A stretch of 64,000 nucleotides of DNA from Dehalococcoidia bacterium (GCA_016930935.1 JAFGFT010000026.1:21997-85996), one strand, 5' to 3'; shown: positions 23,435 through 33,117, counted from the stretch's first letter. Numbers and translations are program-made. The notes: a model not told the origin generated them from the sequence alone.

Positions 23435-24832
23435 CTACACGAACGATGAGGCAGCAGTCTCCCGCTGTGTGAAATCAACGTTGTCGAACCGGACAGACCG
23501 GTCAACAAATCGCAGTTTAACCTGTCCGAGTGGACCATTGCGGTGTTTCGCAATGATGAGGTCAGCCAGTCCCTTGGGGTACGGCTCGCCCATTATGTCA
23601 TGAAGACGATTCCATTCCTCTTCACTCACATACTTGTCTTCACGATAGATGAACATGACTATGTCCGCGTCCTGCTCGATGGTACCTGACTCTCTCAGGT
23701 CCGCAAGTTGGGGGATATGAGATGTGCGCCACTCCACAGCTCTGCTGAGCTGCGACACGGCGATAACCGGCACGTCAAGTTCGCGGGCAAGCAGTTTAAG
23801 CGAGCGCGTTATCTGACTCAACTCCTGAACGCGGGTCTCCTTCTTGCTCTCACCCTGGATCAACTGCAGGTAGTCGACAACAACAAGGTCAAGGTGGTGC
23901 TCAAAGGCAAGACGCTTCGCCTTGCTCCTGATGCTCATTGTGCCCACCTGCGGTGTATCATCCACGAAGATGGAAGTCTCAGACAGACTGCCCGCAGCTT
24001 CCATTACCTTGCGCTCTTCACTCTCGAAGAACTTACCCAGTCGAATCTGCCAGAAATCAACATCCGCCTGCGCAGCCAGCATGCGTTGGACCACTGACTC
24101 AGCCGACATCTCAAGACTGAAGAAGGCCACACACGCCCCTTGCTCGATTGCAGCACGACGGCCGATATCAAGTGCGAGCGTGGTCTTGCCCATGCTGGGG
24201 CGAGCCGCAAGGATAATCAGATCGGACCGCTGCAACCCCCCGAGCAAACCATCAAGGCCAACGTAGCCTGTCTTGACCACCTGCTGGAAACTCTGTCCCG
24301 CCTCATCTCCTGCCTTTCCTGCCCGCTCGAAGTAATCGCTCAGCACGCTGCTGATAGACACGAAATCGCGTGAGCTCTCCCGCATGCGGACGTTGAAGAG
24401 TGCGTCTTCAGCCTGACTGAGACTCTCATCAATATCAGCAGACGCCTCATACCCGATTGCGGCAATCTGACTACCTGCCTTGATGAGTTTCCGCATCACG
24501 GACACCCGTTCAACGATGCGGCCGTAGTACTCTGCGTGAAGGGAGGTGGGGACAGAACCGATGAGGTGACTCAGATAGGCGGCACCGCCCACATTCTCGA
24601 GCATGCCCATCCGCATCAACTCGTGGGCGACGGTAATCTGATTGATGGCGTCGCTACGACGATACAGAGAAGCGCACGCGTCGTAAATTCCCGCGTGCAC
24701 CTCGTCGAAGAAGTCTGCCGGTGTCAGGAACCCGACGACCTTCAGAATGGCGTCAGGATCAACCAGAAGGGAGCCAAGCAGCGCTTCTTCCGCCTCGATA
24801 TCATGGGGCGGTAGCTTCTCTTGATCCGCCAT
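23435..24832 (-). CDS. dnaB: Replicative DNA helicase DnaB
   Basis: A 465-aa RecA-type hexameric helicase. The N-terminal domain (LPPHDIEAEEALLGSLLVDPDAILKVVGFLTPADFF) links to DnaG primase; the C-terminal motor has LIILAARPSMGKTTLALDIG (Walker A), the H1a FFSLEMSAESVVQRMLA, DLVVVDYLQLIQG (Walker B), SQLSRAVEWR and the arginine finger region ESGTIEQDADIVMFIYR. It unwinds DNA ahead of the replication fork. It follows rplI by 9 nt and precedes dnaD by 17 nt, so rplI, dnaB, dnaD and the loader form one operon. Length is standard and no intein is present. Confidence 0.97.
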   Translation of the reverse strand: MADQEKLPPHDIEAEEALLGSLLVDPDAILKVVGFLTPADFFDEVHAGIYDACASLYRRSDAINQITVAHELMRMGMLENVGGAAYLSHLIGSVPTSLHAEYYGRIVERVSVMRKLIKAGSQIAAIGYEASADIDESLSQAEDALFNVRMRESSRDFVSISSVLSDYFERAGKAGDEAGQSFQQVVKTGYVGLDGLLGGLQRSDLIILAARPSMGKTTLALDIGRRAAIEQGACVAFFSLEMSAESVVQRMLAAQADVDFWQIRLGKFFESEERKVMEAAGSLSETSIFVDDTPQVGTMSIRSKAKRLAFEHHLDLVVVDYLQLIQGESKKETRVQELSQITRSLKLLARELDVPVIAVSQLSRAVEWRTSHIPQLADLRESGTIEQDADIVMFIYREDKYVSEEEWNRLHDIMGEPYPKGLADLIIAKHRNGPLGQVKLRFVDRSVRFDNVDFTQRETAASSFV

Positions 24833-24841
24833 ACGTGCAGC

Positions 24842-25300
24842 CTATGACTCTTCAGATTCTGGTTCGATGACGACAGTGACCATGGCCTCAGACTGGCCAT
24901 TGAGCTTGATCTTGACCTCGTGAGTGCCAGCCTCACGCAACGGACGATCGAGCGCAACATGTCTCTTGTCGATAGTCGTCTCAACAAGCTTGCTCAATTC
25001 TTCCGCGATGATTGCACCCGTGATCGAGCCGAACAGTTTGTCCTCAGCACCAACCTTGGCCTTCAGAACAATCCGCTGTCCCTCAATACGTTTTGCGAGC
25101 AACTCAGCCTTGTGCAGTTCCTGCTGCTTCCGCTCAAGTTCCTGCCGAATATGGGATTCTGACTGCTTTATGGCACCGGGAGTCGCTTCAACAACGAGAC
25201 CGTTGGGAAGCAGGTAGTTCTTCGCATAGCCGCGAGAAACCTCTTTCGTCTCGCCGACCTCGCCGGAACCGAACACGTCTTTCAAGAAGATGACCTTCAT
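24842..25300 (-). CDS. rplI: 50S ribosomal protein L9
   Basis: A 152-aa protein beginning [40 protein letters not shown], the invariant L9 N-terminal domain with the GxxGxxxxVxxGYxRNxLxPxxxA signature. The connecting helix ([25 protein letters not shown]) and the C-terminal domain ([40 protein letters not shown]) follow. L9 binds 23S rRNA at the base of the L1 stalk. It overlaps trxB by ATGA and precedes dnaB, an order found in several phyla. Confidence 0.97.
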   Translation of the reverse strand: MKVIFLKDVFGSGEVGETKEVSRGYAKNYLLPNGLVVEATPGAIKQSESHIRQELERKQQELHKAELLAKRIEGQRIVLKAKVGAEDKLFGSITGAIIAEELSKLVETTIDKRHVALDRPLREAGTHEVKIKLNGQSEAMVTVVIEPESEES

Positions 25301-26226
25301 AGTGAGCTAATGTACCTCCTTGCCGAAAGTGCGGCCGTCGCCCCGTCGCCCGCAGCAGTAATAACCTGCCGCGCCGAGCCATGGCGAACATCGCCCGCAG
25401 CGAACACGCCCGCGATGTCTGTTTCCATTTGTTCGTTGGTAATGATGCACCCCGACTCGTCAAGGGGTAGCACGTCATGCAGGAACCCGGTTGAGGGCAC
25501 CGAACCAACCGCCACAAAGACACCATCCACCGAAAGCTCAGAGATTATACCACTCTTTGTGTTCTTCAGGCGGAGAGAACTCACCATGGGGTCCCCGACC
25601 ACTTCCTCAACCACGGAATCCCAGACGAACTCTATCTTCGGATTGCTCCTGGCCTTCTCCTGCACAGCGACGCTGGCCCGCAATTCGTTTCTGCGATGAA
25701 TCACTGACACTTTGCTGGCGAACGTAGTCAATTCAATAGCATCCGTTATAGCGGTGTCTCCACCACCAATCACCGCGACCTTCTTCTCACGGTAGAATGG
25801 ACCGTCGCAGGTGGCGCAGTACGAGACTCCCCTGCCGGTCAACTCGACTTCACCGGGCACTTCCAGCAAGCGGTACCGGGCACCGGTTGCCACAATCACC
25901 GCAGTTGCGGTGATATCGCCCTCAGACGTTTTCAGAAGATGGCTTCCACCGGCGCCACCGCCAGGAACAAGTCCGGACAATTCGGCGGTAATCGTCTCAG
26001 CACCAGATTTCTCCGCCTGCCGATGCATAAGCTGCCCCAACTCCATCCCCGACACACCATCAGCAAATCCAGGGTAGTTCTCCACAAGCGCCGCGTTGGA
26101 TATCTGTCCTCCGGGGAAACCCACCTCAATGACGGCGGTCTTCAGACCTGAACGAGCCGCGTACATCCCGGCAGACAACCCGGCGGGGCCAGCACCTGCA
26201 ACCACAACATCATACTGTGTAGACAT
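25297..26226 (-). CDS. trxB: Thioredoxin reductase
   Basis: A 309-aa FAD/NADPH flavoprotein of the low-molecular-weight type. [30 protein letters not shown] is the FAD Rossmann motif, CATCDGPFY the redox-active [39 protein letters not shown] the NADPH site (with HRR), and [27 protein letters not shown] the C-terminal FAD motif. It reduces thioredoxin with NADPH. Nothing in the sequence distinguishes it from ferredoxin-dependent relatives beyond the intact HRR NADPH motif. It is the first gene of the run trxB-rplI-dnaB-dnaD-loader and faces the divergent yceD-like gene. Confidence 0.95.
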   Translation of the reverse strand: MSTQYDVVVAGAGPAGLSAGMYAARSGLKTAVIEVGFPGGQISNAALVENYPGFADGVSGMELGQLMHRQAEKSGAETITAELSGLVPGGGAGGSHLLKTSEGDITATAVIVATGARYRLLEVPGEVELTGRGVSYCATCDGPFYREKKVAVIGGGDTAITDAIELTTFASKVSVIHRRNELRASVAVQEKARSNPKIEFVWDSVVEEVVGDPMVSSLRLKNTKSGIISELSVDGVFVAVGSVPSTGFLHDVLPLDESGCIITNEQMETDIAGVFAAGDVRHGSARQVITAAGDGATAALSARRYISSL

Positions 26227-26298
26227 GATTCACAATAGTAGCAGATTGACCCTGCCTTTTCATCGAAACGCCTGTTCGCAATCCGTACGCATTTACGT

Positions 26299-26328
26299 TT
26301 GCCCGCACCCCCGAAAATGATGTAGATT
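26299..26328 (+). promoter_or_regulatory. Promoter candidate of the yceD-rpmF-fabD-nusB operon
   Basis: TTGCCC (26299-26304), an 18-nt spacer and TAGATT (26323-26328). The ATG at 26340 lies about 5 nt from the expected start of transcription, and no ribosome-binding site is visible, so translation may be almost leaderless. Confidence 0.45.
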
Positions 26329-26339
26329 TGCATGGAAAC

Positions 26340-26807
26340 ATGCTCACTGCTGAGTCCCTCTCCGGAGACCCGATACAGGCACGCTACAGTGTCGGCTCGT
26401 TGCTGCAGCAGCCTGTGGGCACCCAGGTCACGCATGACATCGCCGACATACTGACCAGAGAGCAATCGTCTCTCGTGTCCGGCCACATCACTTTCACACA
26501 CACGAACAGAGGCATCGCACTGAGCGGTGAGGGAGAGGCGGACGTCCGCATGATGTGCATGCGATGTCTGGACGAATTCGCCGCGCAGGTCGCGTTCACA
26601 ATCGAGGAACAGGTTCACCCCGACCCCCGTTACGCGCATCGAAGAGGAGCAGAAGGCTTCGAGGAAGACGATGAGCCGGGCATCCGCGAAGACAACACGC
26701 TTGACTTGGGAGAGATAATACGCCAACATATCGTTTTGCATTTGCCAATAAAACCGTTGTGCCGACGTGATTGTCCCGGCATCAAGGAGTTGAACCCAGA
26801 TGGCTGA
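26340..26807 (+). CDS. yceD: YceD/DUF177 family protein
   Basis: A 155-aa protein with the DUF177 pattern: [49 protein letters not shown] in the middle (the CxRCL cysteines), an acidic patch EDDEPG...[30 protein letters not shown] near the end. DUF177 proteins are linked to 23S rRNA accumulation and their gene nearly always precedes rpmF, as here (8-nt overlap). ATG 26340 is chosen; TTG 26328 is an in-frame alternative. The two C-terminal cysteines (PLCRRDCPG) with the central CMRC could bind a metal. Confidence 0.88.
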   Translation: MLTAESLSGDPIQARYSVGSLLQQPVGTQVTHDIADILTREQSSLVSGHITFTHTNRGIALSGEGEADVRMMCMRCLDEFAAQVAFTIEEQVHPDPRYAHRRGAEGFEEDDEPGIREDNTLDLGEIIRQHIVLHLPIKPLCRRDCPGIKELNPDG

Positions 26808-26991
26808 ACCGAAGAAGAAGACGTCTCAATCGCGGAAGGGAATGCGCCGAAGCCATCATGCGCTGACCGCTCCCGCGATGGACATATGTCCGAACTGCAA
26901 GAGTCCCAAACTCTCTCACCGCGTGTGCACGACATGTGGCATGTACCATGGCCGTGAGGTCATCCTGGTTACAACGCCAACCAAGAAATAG
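26800..26991 (+). CDS. rpmF: 50S ribosomal protein L32
   Basis: A 63-aa protein: [54 protein letters not shown]. The basic N-terminal arm and the zinc ribbon with CPNC and CTTC are the L32 (zinc-containing, C+) form. It overlaps yceD by 8 nt and precedes fabD by 5 nt, the common ribosome-to-fatty-acid operon order, though plsX and fabH, often present here, are missing. Confidence 0.97.
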   Translation: MAEPKKKTSQSRKGMRRSHHALTAPAMDICPNCKSPKLSHRVCTTCGMYHGREVILVTTPTKK

Positions 26992-26996
26992 TTGCA

Positions 26997-27944
26997 ATGT
27001 CCGCGTGGGCCTCTTACGTTTTTCCAGGACAGGCATCCCAGAATGTCGGGATGGGCTCCAATGTGTACGACAAGTACTCATCAGCCCGTGACGTATTCGA
27101 TGAGGCTGATGCTACCCTTGGATTCCCCATTTCAAAGCTCTGTTTCGAGGGTCCCCCTGAAGAGCTGACCAAGACCGTCAACGTACAACCTGCCCTGGTC
27201 GCCACAAGTATCGCCTGTCTCAAAGCAGCGCAGCAGGAACTCGGAAGCAAACTCCCCACACCCGCACTTCTGGCAGGACACAGCCTCGGTGAGTACACGG
27301 CCCTCACGGCAGCGGGCGCGCTCACCTTTGCCGACGCCCTGAAGCTGGTGCGCGAGCGCGGGCGCCTCATGTACGAGGCCGGATTGAAGAGTCCGGGCAG
27401 TATGGTGGCCGTCATCGCATTCGACAAGGCACCGTTGCAGGAAGTGTGCGAAGAAGCAGGGGTGGAAATATCCAACATCAACGCGCCCGGACAACTGGTC
27501 ATCAGCGGCTCACTCGAGAAGCTTGAGATAGCAACGCAACTGGCGAAGCAGAAGGGAGCGAGACGGCTCATACCCCTGAACGTCAGCGGCGCATTCCACT
27601 CCACCCTGATGGAGCCCGTGCTCGGTGAATTCAGCGCATTCATGGAATCCGTCGAATTCACCACGCCACGAATACCCGTTGTCTCGAACGTGACGGCAGT
27701 GCCGCTCACCGACGCAGCATCAATCAGAGAGGAACTCCTGTCCCAACTCAGGCGCTGCATCCAGTGGCAGTCATCCGTCGAGTTCATGACACGCAGTGGT
27801 ATCACCACGTTCTACGAAATAGGGCCGGGGACGGTCCTGAGCGGTCTCATCAGACGAATCAGCCCAGAAGCACATACTATCAACATCTCCGGAGCAGAGG
27901 ATATCGCTGCGCTTGCCGAACCGGCGCCGCCCGCACAAGCATGA
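26997..27944 (+). CDS. fabD: Malonyl-CoA:acyl carrier protein transacylase
   Basis: A 315-aa acyltransferase. YVFPGQASQNVGMG at the N terminus, QPALVATSIACLKA, LLAGHSLGEYTALTAAGAL with the nucleophilic Ser of GHSLGE, the arginine of VRERGRLM, and the catalytic His in SGAFHSTLMEPV are all in place. GPGTVLSGLIRRI ends the family pattern. It loads malonyl groups onto acyl carrier protein, supplying fatty-acid synthesis. It overlaps nusB by ATGA. Confidence 0.96.
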   Translation: MSAWASYVFPGQASQNVGMGSNVYDKYSSARDVFDEADATLGFPISKLCFEGPPEELTKTVNVQPALVATSIACLKAAQQELGSKLPTPALLAGHSLGEYTALTAAGALTFADALKLVRERGRLMYEAGLKSPGSMVAVIAFDKAPLQEVCEEAGVEISNINAPGQLVISGSLEKLEIATQLAKQKGARRLIPLNVSGAFHSTLMEPVLGEFSAFMESVEFTTPRIPVVSNVTAVPLTDAASIREELLSQLRRCIQWQSSVEFMTRSGITTFYEIGPGTVLSGLIRRISPEAHTINISGAEDIAALAEPAPPAQA

Positions 27945-28363
27945 CCTCACGTCACAGAGCACGAAGCATCGCCCTCCAGATTCTCTACGAGATTGACAGC
28001 ACGACACACAGGGCAGAAGAGGTTCTCGCCCGCCTCGTCTACGACGATTCCGTAGAGGAAGCAACGTATGACTTTGTCGCTACTCTCGTGCAGGGAACAC
28101 TGAAGAACCTTCATCAGTCGGATGCACTCATCGCGCGGCACGCAACCGCGTTTCCCGTGCAGCAGATGGCGGTGATTGACCGCAGCATATTGCGCATCGC
28201 CCTCTTTGAGCTCCTCAACCCATCCGAGACTCCGGTCAGGGTATGCATCAACGAGGCAGTTGAGCTTGCCAAGGAGTTCGGTGGTGACGGTTCGCCGGCA
28301 CTGGTGAACGGGGTTCTGGGCGCCATAGTAAGAAGCTGGCCCGAAGACGGTTCCAGCCAGTGA
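27941..28363 (+). CDS. nusB: Transcription antitermination factor NusB
   Basis: A 140-aa all-helical protein starting at ATG 27941, overlapping the fabD stop. SRHRARSIALQILYEID is the N-terminal NusB helix; VATLVQGTLKNLHQSDALIARH, MAVIDRSILRIALFELL and PVRVCINEAVELAKEFGGDGSPALVNGVLGAI are diagnostic. NusB works with NusE (S10) at boxA during rRNA transcription. Length is standard. The hyp cluster starts 40 nt later on the same strand, with no clear terminator between, so some read-through is possible. Confidence 0.95.
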   Translation: MTSRHRARSIALQILYEIDSTTHRAEEVLARLVYDDSVEEATYDFVATLVQGTLKNLHQSDALIARHATAFPVQQMAVIDRSILRIALFELLNPSETPVRVCINEAVELAKEFGGDGSPALVNGVLGAIVRSWPEDGSSQ

Positions 28364-28403
28364 CAGCTTTCTTATTTACCGAAACGAACAGACAGGACAC
28401 ATC

Positions 28404-28745
28404 GTGCACGAATATGGCATAACTGAGAGTCTGCTCAACATCGTCGAGCAGAAGGCAGCCGAGGCCGGAGTGGAACGCGTGGCGGTCATCCGTATCGTTG
28501 TGGGAGTACTCACCGGATTCGCCCCTGACAGCATCGAGTTCTACTTCGGACCCATGAGTCAGAACACGGTCGCAGAGGGAGCCACCCTCGAATTCGAGGA
28601 ACTTCCGGTACAACTTCGTTGCAGAGTATGCAAGAGTCTCTTCACCCCCCGCGAAAGAGACTGGACGTGTCATGAGTGTGGTTCTTCAGAGGTGGATATC
28701 GAGGGGGGGCGCGAGTTATACATCAAGGAGATGGAGGTCTCATGA
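28404..28745 (+). CDS. hypA: Hydrogenase nickel-insertion protein HypA
   Basis: A 113-aa protein with GTG start giving MHEYGITESLLNIVEQ, in which the second-residue His and Glu (MHE) form the nickel site. A zinc module CRVC...CHEC lies near the C terminus (LRCRVCKSLFTPRERDWTCHECGSSEV). HypA delivers nickel, together with HypB, to the large subunit of [NiFe]-hydrogenase. It overlaps hypB by ATGA and leads the hyp run. No hydrogenase structural gene is in the window. Confidence 0.95.
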   Translation: MHEYGITESLLNIVEQKAAEAGVERVAVIRIVVGVLTGFAPDSIEFYFGPMSQNTVAEGATLEFEELPVQLRCRVCKSLFTPRERDWTCHECGSSEVDIEGGRELYIKEMEVS

Positions 28746-29404
28746 GAAAGATAGAAGTTGTCCAGAATATTCTGGACGCAAACAACGCAACCGCCGAGAG
28801 CAACAGGGTAACTCTTGACAGTCATAAGTGTGCCGCCATCAACGTCATGGCCGCACCGGGAGCAGGCAAGACCAGCTTCATTCTGCGCACCCTCGACCTT
28901 CTCCGACCGGGTATCCGTGTCGGAGTCATCGAGGGCGATGTCGCCTCAACCGTCGACGCGGAGAAGGTTCAGAACGCCGCCGATGCCATCGTACAAATAA
29001 ACACCAGGTACATGCCTGAAAGCTGCGCCCTGGTTGCAGACATGGTTGATGAAGCCCTCAAGAAACTCCCTCTCGCCGAACTCGACCTCATCATCATCGA
29101 GAATGTGGGCAACCTGATCTGTCCCTCCGAGTTCAACCTGGGGGAAGACCGGAAGATAGTCATTGCAAGCACTCCAGAGGGAGACGACAAGCCGCTCAAG
29201 TACCCCATGATATTCTCGGACGCTGATGCAATCATCATCAACAAGATTGACCTCGTTCCGTACGTCGATTTCGACATCGCGAAGTTCAAGAGTTCAGTAC
29301 GCGACTTGAATGCCACAGTCCCGTTCTTCGAGGTATCGAGCAAGACAGGAACAGGAATGGCGGAATGGATTCAATGGCTTCGTCAGCAACTGCCAGGGAA
29401 GTAG
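28742..29404 (+). CDS. hypB: Hydrogenase nickel-incorporation GTPase HypB
   Basis: A 220-aa SIMIBI-class GTPase starting at ATG 28742. INVMAAPGAGKTSFILRTLDLL is the P-loop, VIEGDVASTVDAEKV the switch I region, LDLIIIENVGNLICPSEFNLGED the switch II segment with Walker B, and IINKIDLVPYVDFD the NKxD motif. GTP hydrolysis drives nickel insertion with HypA. The N terminus lacks both a histidine-rich stretch and the CXXGC-type high-affinity nickel motif, so it is the minimal form and nickel storage is unlikely. In HypB the Cys of NLICP and the neighbouring zinc/nickel G-domain ligand are conserved: NLICPSEF is present. Confidence 0.94.
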   Translation: MRKIEVVQNILDANNATAESNRVTLDSHKCAAINVMAAPGAGKTSFILRTLDLLRPGIRVGVIEGDVASTVDAEKVQNAADAIVQINTRYMPESCALVADMVDEALKKLPLAELDLIIIENVGNLICPSEFNLGEDRKIVIASTPEGDDKPLKYPMIFSDADAIIINKIDLVPYVDFDIAKFKSSVRDLNATVPFFEVSSKTGTGMAEWIQWLRQQLPGK

Positions 29405-29405
29405 T

Positions 29406-31703
29406 ATGACTCCCGGCTCCGGCATTACCCGCCTGGAAATCCAGGTACGGGGCATCGTCCAGGGCGTCGGGTTCCGTCCGTTCGTCTACAGGCTCGCCAC
29501 TGAGGAGAGACTCGCCGGGTGGGTGAGAAACACGTCCACGGGCGTGCAGCTAGAGGTTGAAGGTCCAGAGTCCTCGACATCTGCCTTTCTCCGCAGGCTG
29601 AGAGAGGAAGCGCCCGCCCTCGCCCGCATCGAAGAAATCGTGACCGAGAGGCGCGATTCACAGGGCGCCACGCTGTTCCAGATTCGAGACAGTTCATTCG
29701 AGGACGGAAAAGGCCAACTCGTCTCCCCTGACGTTGCCACCTGTGCTGACTGCCTGGCAGAACTGATGGACCCCACCAACCGGCGCTACCGCTATCCCTT
29801 CACCAACTGCACCAACTGCGGTCCCAGGTTCACTATCATCACCGACATGCCCTACGACCGCCCCAGCACGACAATGCGGTCTTTCAGGATGTGTCCCGAG
29901 TGTCAGAGCGAGTATGACGACCCTTCGGACAGGCGCTTCCACGCGCAGCCCAACGCGTGTCCCGTCTGCGGTCCGCATCTTACACTTCTCGATGCGCATG
30001 GAAAGGTTGTGCCCTGCACTGACGCCATTGCGAAGACTTCGTCACTGCTGACAGAAGGAGCCATCGTCGCCATCAAGGGACTGGGAGGCTTCCTGCTGGC
30101 GTGTGACGCAACCTCACGACACGCAGTGAGCCTGTTGCGGCAGCGCAAACAGAGACCCTCCAAGCCATTCGCTGTGATGGTAACTGACCTCCACGTCGCT
30201 CGGCACCACTGCGAAATAGGCGATGCAGAAGCCGCACTTCTCGAATCGCCTGCCGCTCCAATCGTTCTCGGGCGATGGAAGAGGGAGTCTTCAGTATGTC
30301 CCGACACCGCACCGGGATTGGTGTTCCTTGGCCTGATGCTGCCCTACACCCCGCTGCATCATGTATTGATGCGCGACTGCCAACGACCTCTCGTCATGAC
30401 AAGCGGCAACCTCAGCGAGGAGCCAATCATCGCCGACGACGATGAGGCACTGGAACGGCTTTCGGATATCGCAGACTACTTCCTGCTGCACAACAGGCCA
30501 ATCTGCTCCCGGTATGACGACAGTGTGGCCATGGTGGTCGATGAGACACCCCAGATGCTCCGCCGTGCGAGAGGTTTTGCCCCCCGTCCCGTGGACACCC
30601 CATTCAGGTCGCCACCACTCCTTGCCACAGGTTCTCAGACCAAGAACACCTTCACCCTCGCCACAGGTCACCACGCATTCGTCTCCCAACACATAGGAGA
30701 CCTGGATAGCGTTGAGACGCTGGACCACTACGAGGCAACCGTCAGTCTCTACACCAGGATGTTCCGCATAGAACCGAAACTCATCGCGCATGACCTGCAC
30801 CCTGACTATCTTTCCACACACTACGCGCAGCAGATGGCATCACAGGGACTCCGGCCCATCGCCGTTCAGCATCACCACGCACACATCGCAGCCTGCATGG
30901 CGGAGAATGCGTACGAGGGACCCGTCATAGGAGTCGCCTACGACGGTGCAGGGCTCGGCAGCGACGGACACATCTGGGGCGGAGAATTCCTCATCTGCGA
31001 TTTCCGCACGACCCGAAGGGCAGGCCATATCGAGTATCTCCCGCTCGCAGGGGGAGACGCCGCCACCCTCCGGCCATATCGCACCGCCGCAGGATACGTC
31101 GCTTCACTATTCGGCAAGAGCACCGTGGATGATAATCACTCCTTGCGCAGCCACATCGCGCCGGAGGAGTTATCTGCCATCGTCAGCCAGGTTGAACATC
31201 ACCTCAACGCACCTCTCACCTCGAGCATGGGCAGGCTCTTCGACGCCGTGGCTGCGATAGCCGGCATACGCTACGAGACCAGCTACGAGGGACAAGCGGC
31301 CATAGAACTGGAGGCAGCTGCCCACCGAAACAGCGGCATACACGGCAGTGGCTACACCCTGCCCGTCGACAATACTCCCGAGGGCCACATCGTGCGTGTT
31401 GGAGGCCTCCTTACTGCAGTACTCCGCGACGCCACCAACAAACGACCGGACACGGAGATAGCCGCGGCTTTCCACGAAGCAGTTGCGCAGATGACAACCA
31501 CGGTCTGCGAGGAACTCGCACGCAATTCCGGGATTCATACAGTCGCACTCAGCGGCGGTGTCTTTCAGAACAGGCTTCTGCTGAGCAGAGTATGGGAACT
31601 CCTGCGCACAGCAGGTCTCACGGTGCTTGTCCACAATGAACTGCCATCCAACGACGCATGCGTATCCCTCGGGCAAGCAGCGGTCGCAGCTCACGCAGAA
31701 TAG
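29406..31703 (+). CDS. hypF: Carbamoyltransferase HypF
   Basis: A 765-aa maturation protein starting at ATG 29406, one base after the hypB stop. It has an acylphosphatase domain (RLEIQVRGIVQGVGFRPFVYRLA, residues ~8-95), two zinc fingers (CADCLAELMDPTNRRYRYPFTNCTNC and CPECQSEYDDPSDRRFHAQPNACPVC), a YrdC-like domain (GAIVAIKGLGGFLLACDA, RKQRPSKPFAVM), and a C-terminal Kae1-like domain (VQHHHAHIAACMAE with metal-binding His, ALSGGVFQNRLL). HypF turns carbamoyl phosphate into the thiocarboxamide on HypE that becomes the active-site cyanide ligand. All four domains are complete. Confidence 0.96.
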   Translation: MTPGSGITRLEIQVRGIVQGVGFRPFVYRLATEERLAGWVRNTSTGVQLEVEGPESSTSAFLRRLREEAPALARIEEIVTERRDSQGATLFQIRDSSFEDGKGQLVSPDVATCADCLAELMDPTNRRYRYPFTNCTNCGPRFTIITDMPYDRPSTTMRSFRMCPECQSEYDDPSDRRFHAQPNACPVCGPHLTLLDAHGKVVPCTDAIAKTSSLLTEGAIVAIKGLGGFLLACDATSRHAVSLLRQRKQRPSKPFAVMVTDLHVARHHCEIGDAEAALLESPAAPIVLGRWKRESSVCPDTAPGLVFLGLMLPYTPLHHVLMRDCQRPLVMTSGNLSEEPIIADDDEALERLSDIADYFLLHNRPICSRYDDSVAMVVDETPQMLRRARGFAPRPVDTPFRSPPLLATGSQTKNTFTLATGHHAFVSQHIGDLDSVETLDHYEATVSLYTRMFRIEPKLIAHDLHPDYLSTHYAQQMASQGLRPIAVQHHHAHIAACMAENAYEGPVIGVAYDGAGLGSDGHIWGGEFLICDFRTTRRAGHIEYLPLAGGDAATLRPYRTAAGYVASLFGKSTVDDNHSLRSHIAPEELSAIVSQVEHHLNAPLTSSMGRLFDAVAAIAGIRYETSYEGQAAIELEAAAHRNSGIHGSGYTLPVDNTPEGHIVRVGGLLTAVLRDATNKRPDTEIAAAFHEAVAQMTTTVCEELARNSGIHTVALSGGVFQNRLLLSRVWELLRTAGLTVLVHNELPSNDACVSLGQAAVAAHAE

Positions 31704-31732
31704 GAATCCGGCACCAACCAGCTACCCCGCGT

Positions 31733-31762
31733 TTGTGTTCTGCAGTCATCGCACGCTACAAT
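31733..31762 (+). promoter_or_regulatory. Promoter candidate inside the hyp cluster, before hypC
   Basis: TTGTGT (31733-31738), an 18-nt spacer and TACAAT (31757-31762). The hypC ATG at 31773 is 10 nt after the -10 box, so a very short or absent leader would result. This could split the hyp cluster into hypABF and hypCDE units. Confidence 0.5.
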
Positions 31763-31772
31763 GCCTCTTACT

Positions 31773-32000
31773 ATGTGTCTTGCCATACCTGCGCGCATCA
31801 TCTCGATAGACGGTCAGAATGCCGAGGCCGAAATCGAAGGCGTCAAGAGACGTATCGGCATCATGCTCACACCACAGGTGAAAGTGGGTGACTACGTCCT
31901 TCTCCACACCGGCTACTCCATAGGCATCGTGAACGCCACCGAGGCTGAAGAAACACTCCAGGTGTTCAGGGAACTGGCAGAAGTCAGTGAGATTCGTTGA
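31773..32000 (+). CDS. hypC: Hydrogenase assembly chaperone HypC
   Basis: A 75-aa protein; ATG 31773 is chosen because HypC must start MCLAIPARI, with Cys2 as the functional residue that binds the Fe(CN)2CO unit. The in-frame ATG at 31761 would bury that cysteine. The rest, AEIEGVKRRIGIMLTPQVKVGDYVLLHTGYSIGIVNATEAEETLQVF, is a small OB-like fold. HypC transfers the iron centre from HypD to the hydrogenase large subunit. Its end overlaps the GTG start of hypD by 14 nt. Confidence 0.95.
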   Translation: MCLAIPARIISIDGQNAEAEIEGVKRRIGIMLTPQVKVGDYVLLHTGYSIGIVNATEAEETLQVFRELAEVSEIR

Positions 32001-33075
32001 CGAGTACCACGACCCCGCGATTGCCAGCCATCTGGCCCGGTCGATAGGTCGGCTCTCCACAAAGCCCGTCCAATTCATGGAGTTCTGTGGTGGACACACG
32101 CACGCCATACTACGATATGGCATTCGCGACCTTCTCCCTCCGACGGTAACCATGCGATCCGGCCCCGGCTGCCCCGTCTGCGTCACATCCGCCCGTGACA
32201 TAGATAGAGCGATAGCCATGTCACAGATACCGGGTGTGATACTCGCAACCTACGGGGACCTTGTGAGAGTTCCCGGCAGCATCACCTCCCTTGAACGTGC
32301 CAAGGCAACGGGCGCAGACGTGAGAGTCGTCTACTCCTCTATGGACGCGGTCGACCTCGCCGAGCGCAATCCTGACAGACAGGTGATTCTCGTTGGCATC
32401 GGATTCGAGACCACCGCACCCACCGTAGCCGCATCCATACTGCAGGCATCCGGCAGGGGGCTCACCAACTATCGCGTGCTCTCACTTCTGAAACTGACTC
32501 CACCGGTGATGCAGGCACTGCTCAGAAGCGGAGAGACCCATATCGACGGCATCGTGTGCCCGGGGCACGTCAGCGTGGTCATTGGAACTCTGCCATATGA
32601 AGAACTCCCTGTGAAGTACAATATCGGCTGCGTTGTGACCGGCTTTGAGCCGCTGGACATACTCAGAAGCGTGCAACTCCTGGTCGAGCAGGCGGAATCC
32701 AACACCCCGCACGTCGTGAACGCGTACTCCCGCGTCGTGGAAACCAACGGAAACCAGGTAGCACTGGCCATGATGGGCGAGGTATTTGAACCATGCACCG
32801 CGAACTGGCGCGGCATAGGCTCCATTCCGTCCAGCGGTCTGGCACTCAGACCTTCGTTCAGACAATACGATGCAGGGACAGCCTTCCCCATCGAGGTGGA
32901 GGAAGCACCCGAGCCTCCAGGCTGCCGGTGTGGCGACATACTGCGCGGTGCGGCGGTGCCGGCAGAGTGCCCGCTGTTCTCTCGAACGTGCACTCCGGAG
33001 CATCCAATCGGGCCATGCATGGTGTCGAACGAAGGCGCATGCGCCGCTCACTATCGCTACGCTGATACCGCATGA
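31987..33075 (+). CDS. hypD: Hydrogenase maturation protein HypD
   Basis: A 362-aa protein with GTG start. MEFCGGHTHAI (residues ~25-35) and RSGPGCPVCVTS (residues ~56-68) hold the conserved cysteines of the Fe(CN)2CO assembly site, and IGFETTAPTVA is another block. The C-terminal CRCGDIL...ECPLFSRTCTPEHPIGPCMVSNEGACAAHYRY carries the [4Fe-4S] ligands and active-site-proximal cysteines. HypD with HypC assembles the iron unit before transfer. It overlaps hypC by 14 nt and is followed by an uncharacterised gene rather than hypE. Confidence 0.96.
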   Translation: MRFVDEYHDPAIASHLARSIGRLSTKPVQFMEFCGGHTHAILRYGIRDLLPPTVTMRSGPGCPVCVTSARDIDRAIAMSQIPGVILATYGDLVRVPGSITSLERAKATGADVRVVYSSMDAVDLAERNPDRQVILVGIGFETTAPTVAASILQASGRGLTNYRVLSLLKLTPPVMQALLRSGETHIDGIVCPGHVSVVIGTLPYEELPVKYNIGCVVTGFEPLDILRSVQLLVEQAESNTPHVVNAYSRVVETNGNQVALAMMGEVFEPCTANWRGIGSIPSSGLALRPSFRQYDAGTAFPIEVEEAPEPPGCRCGDILRGAAVPAECPLFSRTCTPEHPIGPCMVSNEGACAAHYRYADTA

Positions 33076-33117
33076 CATGCCCACAGCATTCCACTACAGA
33101 AAAGGAGGCGCTTCACT

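Noticed and set aside
26142..26741. A 199-codon minus-strand frame across the trxB/yceD promoter region
   Set aside because: It overlaps both trxB and yceD; no recognisable protein and no ribosome-binding site.
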